DNA of 64,000 nucleotides from Anoplopoma fimbria (taxonomy: Eukaryota > Chordata > Actinopteri > Perciformes > Anoplopomatidae), in contig NC_072470.1 in assembly GCF_027596085.1 (NCBI RefSeq), forward strand, positions 3,647,688 through 3,711,687. The letters run 5' to 3'. The first letter of the stretch is position 1. The number at the start of each line of letters is the position of its first letter. Below are positions 60,721-64,000 of this stretch, piece after piece. The position numbers and the translations under genes were made by a program. The notes under the pieces were generated by a model. That model was not told where the DNA came from, ran no database searches, and saw nothing but the letters and a program-made list of their open reading frames with translations.

Positions 60721-60805
60721 AAAAACAAAAGGCGCGCTCGCATTTGAAAAGGTTCAGGTCCCGCAAAGGGCCTCACGTAGTTTTCTCCTCCTCCCTCTCC
60801 TTCGT

Positions 60806-60821
60806 CCCCCCCCCCCCCCCC
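60806..60821. repeat. C16 homopolymer
   Basis: Sixteen consecutive C, preceded by a CTCCTCC-rich stretch. Quadruplex-capable on the minus strand. Confidence 0.9.
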
Positions 60822-62289
60822 ACTGTAGCCAACTAATGACTGTGGGTTTAACAACAAAAAAGAAAATACCTCTCCTCCCTGGGAAGGCGACGGGGAAAGG
60901 TTTGCCAGACAAAAGCTTTTCCACTTGGGGACCTTTCCCCCTCGCCAGGTGACTCGCTGTCCTCATTTACGAGACAATGAAGCCACAGACAGACTTATTG
61001 TAAACACTTTGCATGGGCAGCTAAATGGACCGCCATGCCGCGCCAGCAACTCAGGCTTCAGTGCCCCCCCCCGCCTTCCCTCCCACCCCCGGTCCTCCTC
61101 TCCCAGTATCAAGTACAGTGTGGACCGCTGCCGTTTTTTGTTGTGCAGGAATTTGTTGTGGTGACACTGAAGCAGAACTCTGTTAGATAAGTGCATGCTG
61201 GCACCGCCGAGCCTCAGATGTAGAGCAGATCATGCAACAGCAGAAGATGATACACAATACAAACAAGCTTGATTTTTGATTTTCTTTTTTTCCGTTTCAT
61301 TTTCCCCACAAAAGTCCCATTTAAAAAAAAGAAAAAATCTGGTTTAAAATAAATCTTTTTTTCTTTTGTAGTTTTGGCCATTATTTCACAGTGCAAGGCA
61401 TCAAAGCTTTATTTCTCTTTTAATTCCTGCAAAATAAAGCATTTTTTTAGGATCTTCCCCTGTGCATGTGCATGCATGAATCTGTCATTTGTCTAACATA
61501 GTATTAGACTGACTTTTTTTTTGGCTACAAAATATCAGAAAAAGAGGAAAACCTCCAATTTAAAGAAAAACAAAAGCAGAAAATCCTCTGATTTAATTTA
61601 TTATCAAAATTCCTGTCTTTGTTCAGTTTTTTTTTTAAATTTTTTAAATGTTGTCACTGATCATGCTGAACAGGTTCAGTTACACTAAGATAACTTTACT
61701 TTAACTCTCAGATAAAAACACTCTTTCAGCACGTGCAATCAGTACAGTTGACTTCAGCAACTTAAGTGTGAGTTCAGCAGTGCAACATCGCGGTTCGGTC
61801 ACACCAGCTCTACAACAGCTGAATTTTAAATTTGAATAGGTGTGAACTGTGCATCCACATGGAGGAGACATGTATTTGTGAAGAATTCAACTTTGGTGCA
61901 CTTTGACATGCAGAATCATGCCGTTAAGACATGTAAAAAGCTGTGAAGCTGTGTGTCCTTGAAGTGAACAAAGAGAACATAAAAGAGGAGGCCATCACAT
62001 GAGCTGTGTCCTGCAACCTGTCAGAAGTCCCCACAAGTACACAACATATCCAGCATCACTATTTCATTAAAGCGTGCAAATGAATTTAACTGTTTGACTC
62101 TCTAGTGTGACCGTCCACTAAAACCCTTTTCTTCTTTATGTGTTTTATTTAGCTCAGGACAGTCTGTACCCGCTCAGCAAGTGAGTCACATTTTCACTTC
62201 AGTGTTCGGAGAAATGGTGGAGCTAATCGGAGCGGAGAAGGAACAGAAACATAGTTTAGTTTGCTGAATATTAGAATAATAGAGCAGCA
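60822..62289. other. noncoding DNA, nothing firmly recognised
   Basis: 60830-61200 is GC-moderate and repeat-poor apart from C-runs near 61064-61072, and may be part of a regulatory block. 61250-61700 is T- and A-run-rich. No gene. Confidence 0.45.
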
Positions 62290-63110
62290 GAGGTGGAAAG
62301 TAACTGAGTACATTCAAGTACAAGTACTCTATTCATCTCCTTCCAGTCCAGCTAAAACCACGTATCTCCAGATGTGTTGATGTTGAATGTTTGTGATGAA
62401 CTGAAGGATGAAGTGTTTCCTGTAAGTGTTGAGAAAATCCTCCTACAGATAAATAAACTCTTTAAAAAGCCTCTTGGATCAGCTGGAAAATACCACAAAG
62501 CTGAAAACAGGCTTGTTTGTTCTCTTCTTTAGAGATATACGTGCTTCTCACAGGACAGAGACTCTACAAACATATGATGGATCTTATCGAATATGATGCA
62601 TCGATGTAGATTAAACTAGTTAAAATGACTGCAGCAGTAACATCAGATGTAATAGTAAAACAATGACAGTAAACATTTAACTGCAATATCAATACTTTTA
62701 CTTGAAGTACTTAAAGTACATTTTACTCATAAAACATACATACTTTTACTTAAAGTACCTAAAGTGCAATTCACTGGTACTACATACATACTTTACTTTA
62801 ATCCTTAAATTACATTTTAATGATACTACGTACATACTGTTAGTTAAGGGCAAAGTACTGCTTCCATAACATTCCTTCAGACTAGTGGAAAGAAAACCTA
62901 ATTAAGGTGTTTATTTTCCTTCTTTGGCCATTTGCATTTGTAGATTTTCCTTAATTCAATATATTAGATAATGCTGCATTGGCATATTTTAACATTTAAT
63001 ATCAGATAACTTATTATTTAAATTTTCTTCATGTAAGAAATCAACTGGGGAAGTTATTATGGAGTATTTTCACAGTGTGGTATTACTCCATTAAAGGGTA
63101 TAAATACTGT
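62290..63110 (+). repeat. dispersed 'AAGTAC' repeat, longest copy
   Basis: It starts GAGGTGGAAAGTAACTGAGT then ACATTCAAGTACAAGTACTC, a well-known teleost repeat opening. It then has CAGATGTGTTGATGTTGAATG and ATAAATAAACTCTTTAAAAA segments and several ACTTTTACTTGAAGTAC and ACTTAAAGTACATTTTACT units at 62695-62815. The closing word GGAGTATTTTCACAGTGTGG with TATTACT lies at 63061-63087. Between about 62880 and 63040 the match is lost, either through divergence or because unrelated sequence is present. No coding capacity is visible. Confidence 0.7.
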
Positions 63111-64000
63111 TTAGAGCACTGAGCAGTTAGTCAGTAAGGTCAGAGAAGCAGAGTTGTGACTGGTATGATAATCTGTCATTTACCTTTTTACAGAAGGTGT
63201 GTAACAGTTTCAGTGTGAGTACGGCGTTCCTCAACCTGGTTAAGTGGTTAAAAAAGAAGAAATGCTCCGACACTTCCCATTGTGGCTTGAGAATGATGCG
63301 TTTGGGCCTCGCTGACTGGAATGTCAGTTGCTCTATCATATTGTATGGGGCCATTGTCTATCGCTTAGCAGTTGAAAACAGCAGAGGACTGTGGGTGAAT
63401 GGGAGGAAGCAAATACAAGTCCAATGGGTGGGGGAGAGGGAAGACCTTTAAGAATATATAATGCTAAAGAAGTGTACCTGCAGGACTGGACGGGTCGCTG
63501 TGTGTGGCCTCACCGGCTGTCCCTGTCTTCTCCCTTCGGTTCCTCTCCGAATGAACCGGGACATCACGTATGGTTTCCCTTTTGACGGCCACATCCCAAT
63601 CTATTTACGGTGGGGACCTTTGCAGCCACGAGTAATCCATTCATGTTTGAATGAAAAGATCTTTCACCTTAATGTGTTGCATTCCAAAGACAGATGACGG
63701 TGACCTTTGTTCTGTTTTATATTGTATGTGGCTGCGTGAAATATATCGCCTCCGGTTTCAGTCAGTAGCTCGGCATAAATAAGACACAAAAACTTAGACG
63801 TGCTCTTTTATTTACCCAGACATTAATGGCTTTTTTTGTTGTTCCGTGCTATGATATACTGTACGCTGCATGCATGGGAAAAAAGGACTGGTATCGTTCA
63901 CAGAGTTTGGATGTTTTGAGCTGCAGACACTGTAAAAAGAGCTCATTTAACACTGGATTCATAAACAATAAAACATTAGGTTTCTGTGTTATACCAAGCA
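63111..64000. promoter_or_regulatory. noncoding DNA with candidate conserved noncoding sequence
   Basis: Repeat-poor throughout. 63270-63380 and 63580-63790 have CNE-like texture, for example CATATTGTATGGGGCCATTG, GAGTAATCCATTCATG (TAATCC K50-type core) and TGAAATATATCGCCTCCGG. Frames of 64-84 codons overlap in several phases without any recognisable domain. The window ends in AT-rich sequence. Confidence 0.3.

Overview
The window is vertebrate nuclear DNA, almost certainly from a teleost fish and probably a percomorph. The grounds are long (CA)n/(GT)n arrays, tRNA-derived SINEs of teleost type, a Tc1-like transposon remnant, and two dispersed repeat families I recognise from memory as common in spiny-rayed fish genomes. 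No search was run, so family names are by recognition. Base composition is mixed, with AT-rich blocks and short GC-rich patches.

I find no protein-coding gene, no convincing coding exon, and no free-standing tRNA or rRNA gene. The longest open frames are about 146-159 codons. With a stop roughly every 18 codons and six frames over 64 kb, a few frames of that size are expected by chance. Several of them overlap microsatellites or SINEs, and none resembles a family I know. The window reads as a gene desert or the interior of very large introns.

Layout. 1-16.9 kb is mostly featureless noncoding DNA with microsatellites, one dispersed-repeat copy (about 9.55 kb), one SINE (13.28 kb) and a Tc1 remnant (14.83-15.07 kb). 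16.9-25.1 kb has the most blocks that look like conserved noncoding elements (CNEs): low-repeat, homeodomain-, POU- and SOX-motif-rich stretches. One repeat copy at 19.42 kb interrupts them, and a (GAA)n tract lies just beyond at 25.36 kb. 25.5-39.2 kb is mostly plain noncoding DNA with very large CA/GT arrays and SINE fragments. 39.4-48.1 kb and 50.5-63.8 kb hold further CNE-like blocks between SINEs, the nested repeat at 45.47-46.05 kb and a large repeat at 62.3-63.1 kb.

The most coherent interpretation is a regulatory gene desert carrying many candidate enhancers for a developmental gene outside the window. The target cannot be named from this sequence, and cross-species conservation has not been tested. 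I see no evidence of a new enzymatic, defence or mobile system. The most distinctive structures are the POU-type palindromes and inverted repeat at 17.40-17.56 kb, a similar 31-32 bp motif in two distant CNE-like blocks (22.28 and 47.97 kb), and the opposed (GT)38/(AC)49 arrays at 35.06-35.33 kb.
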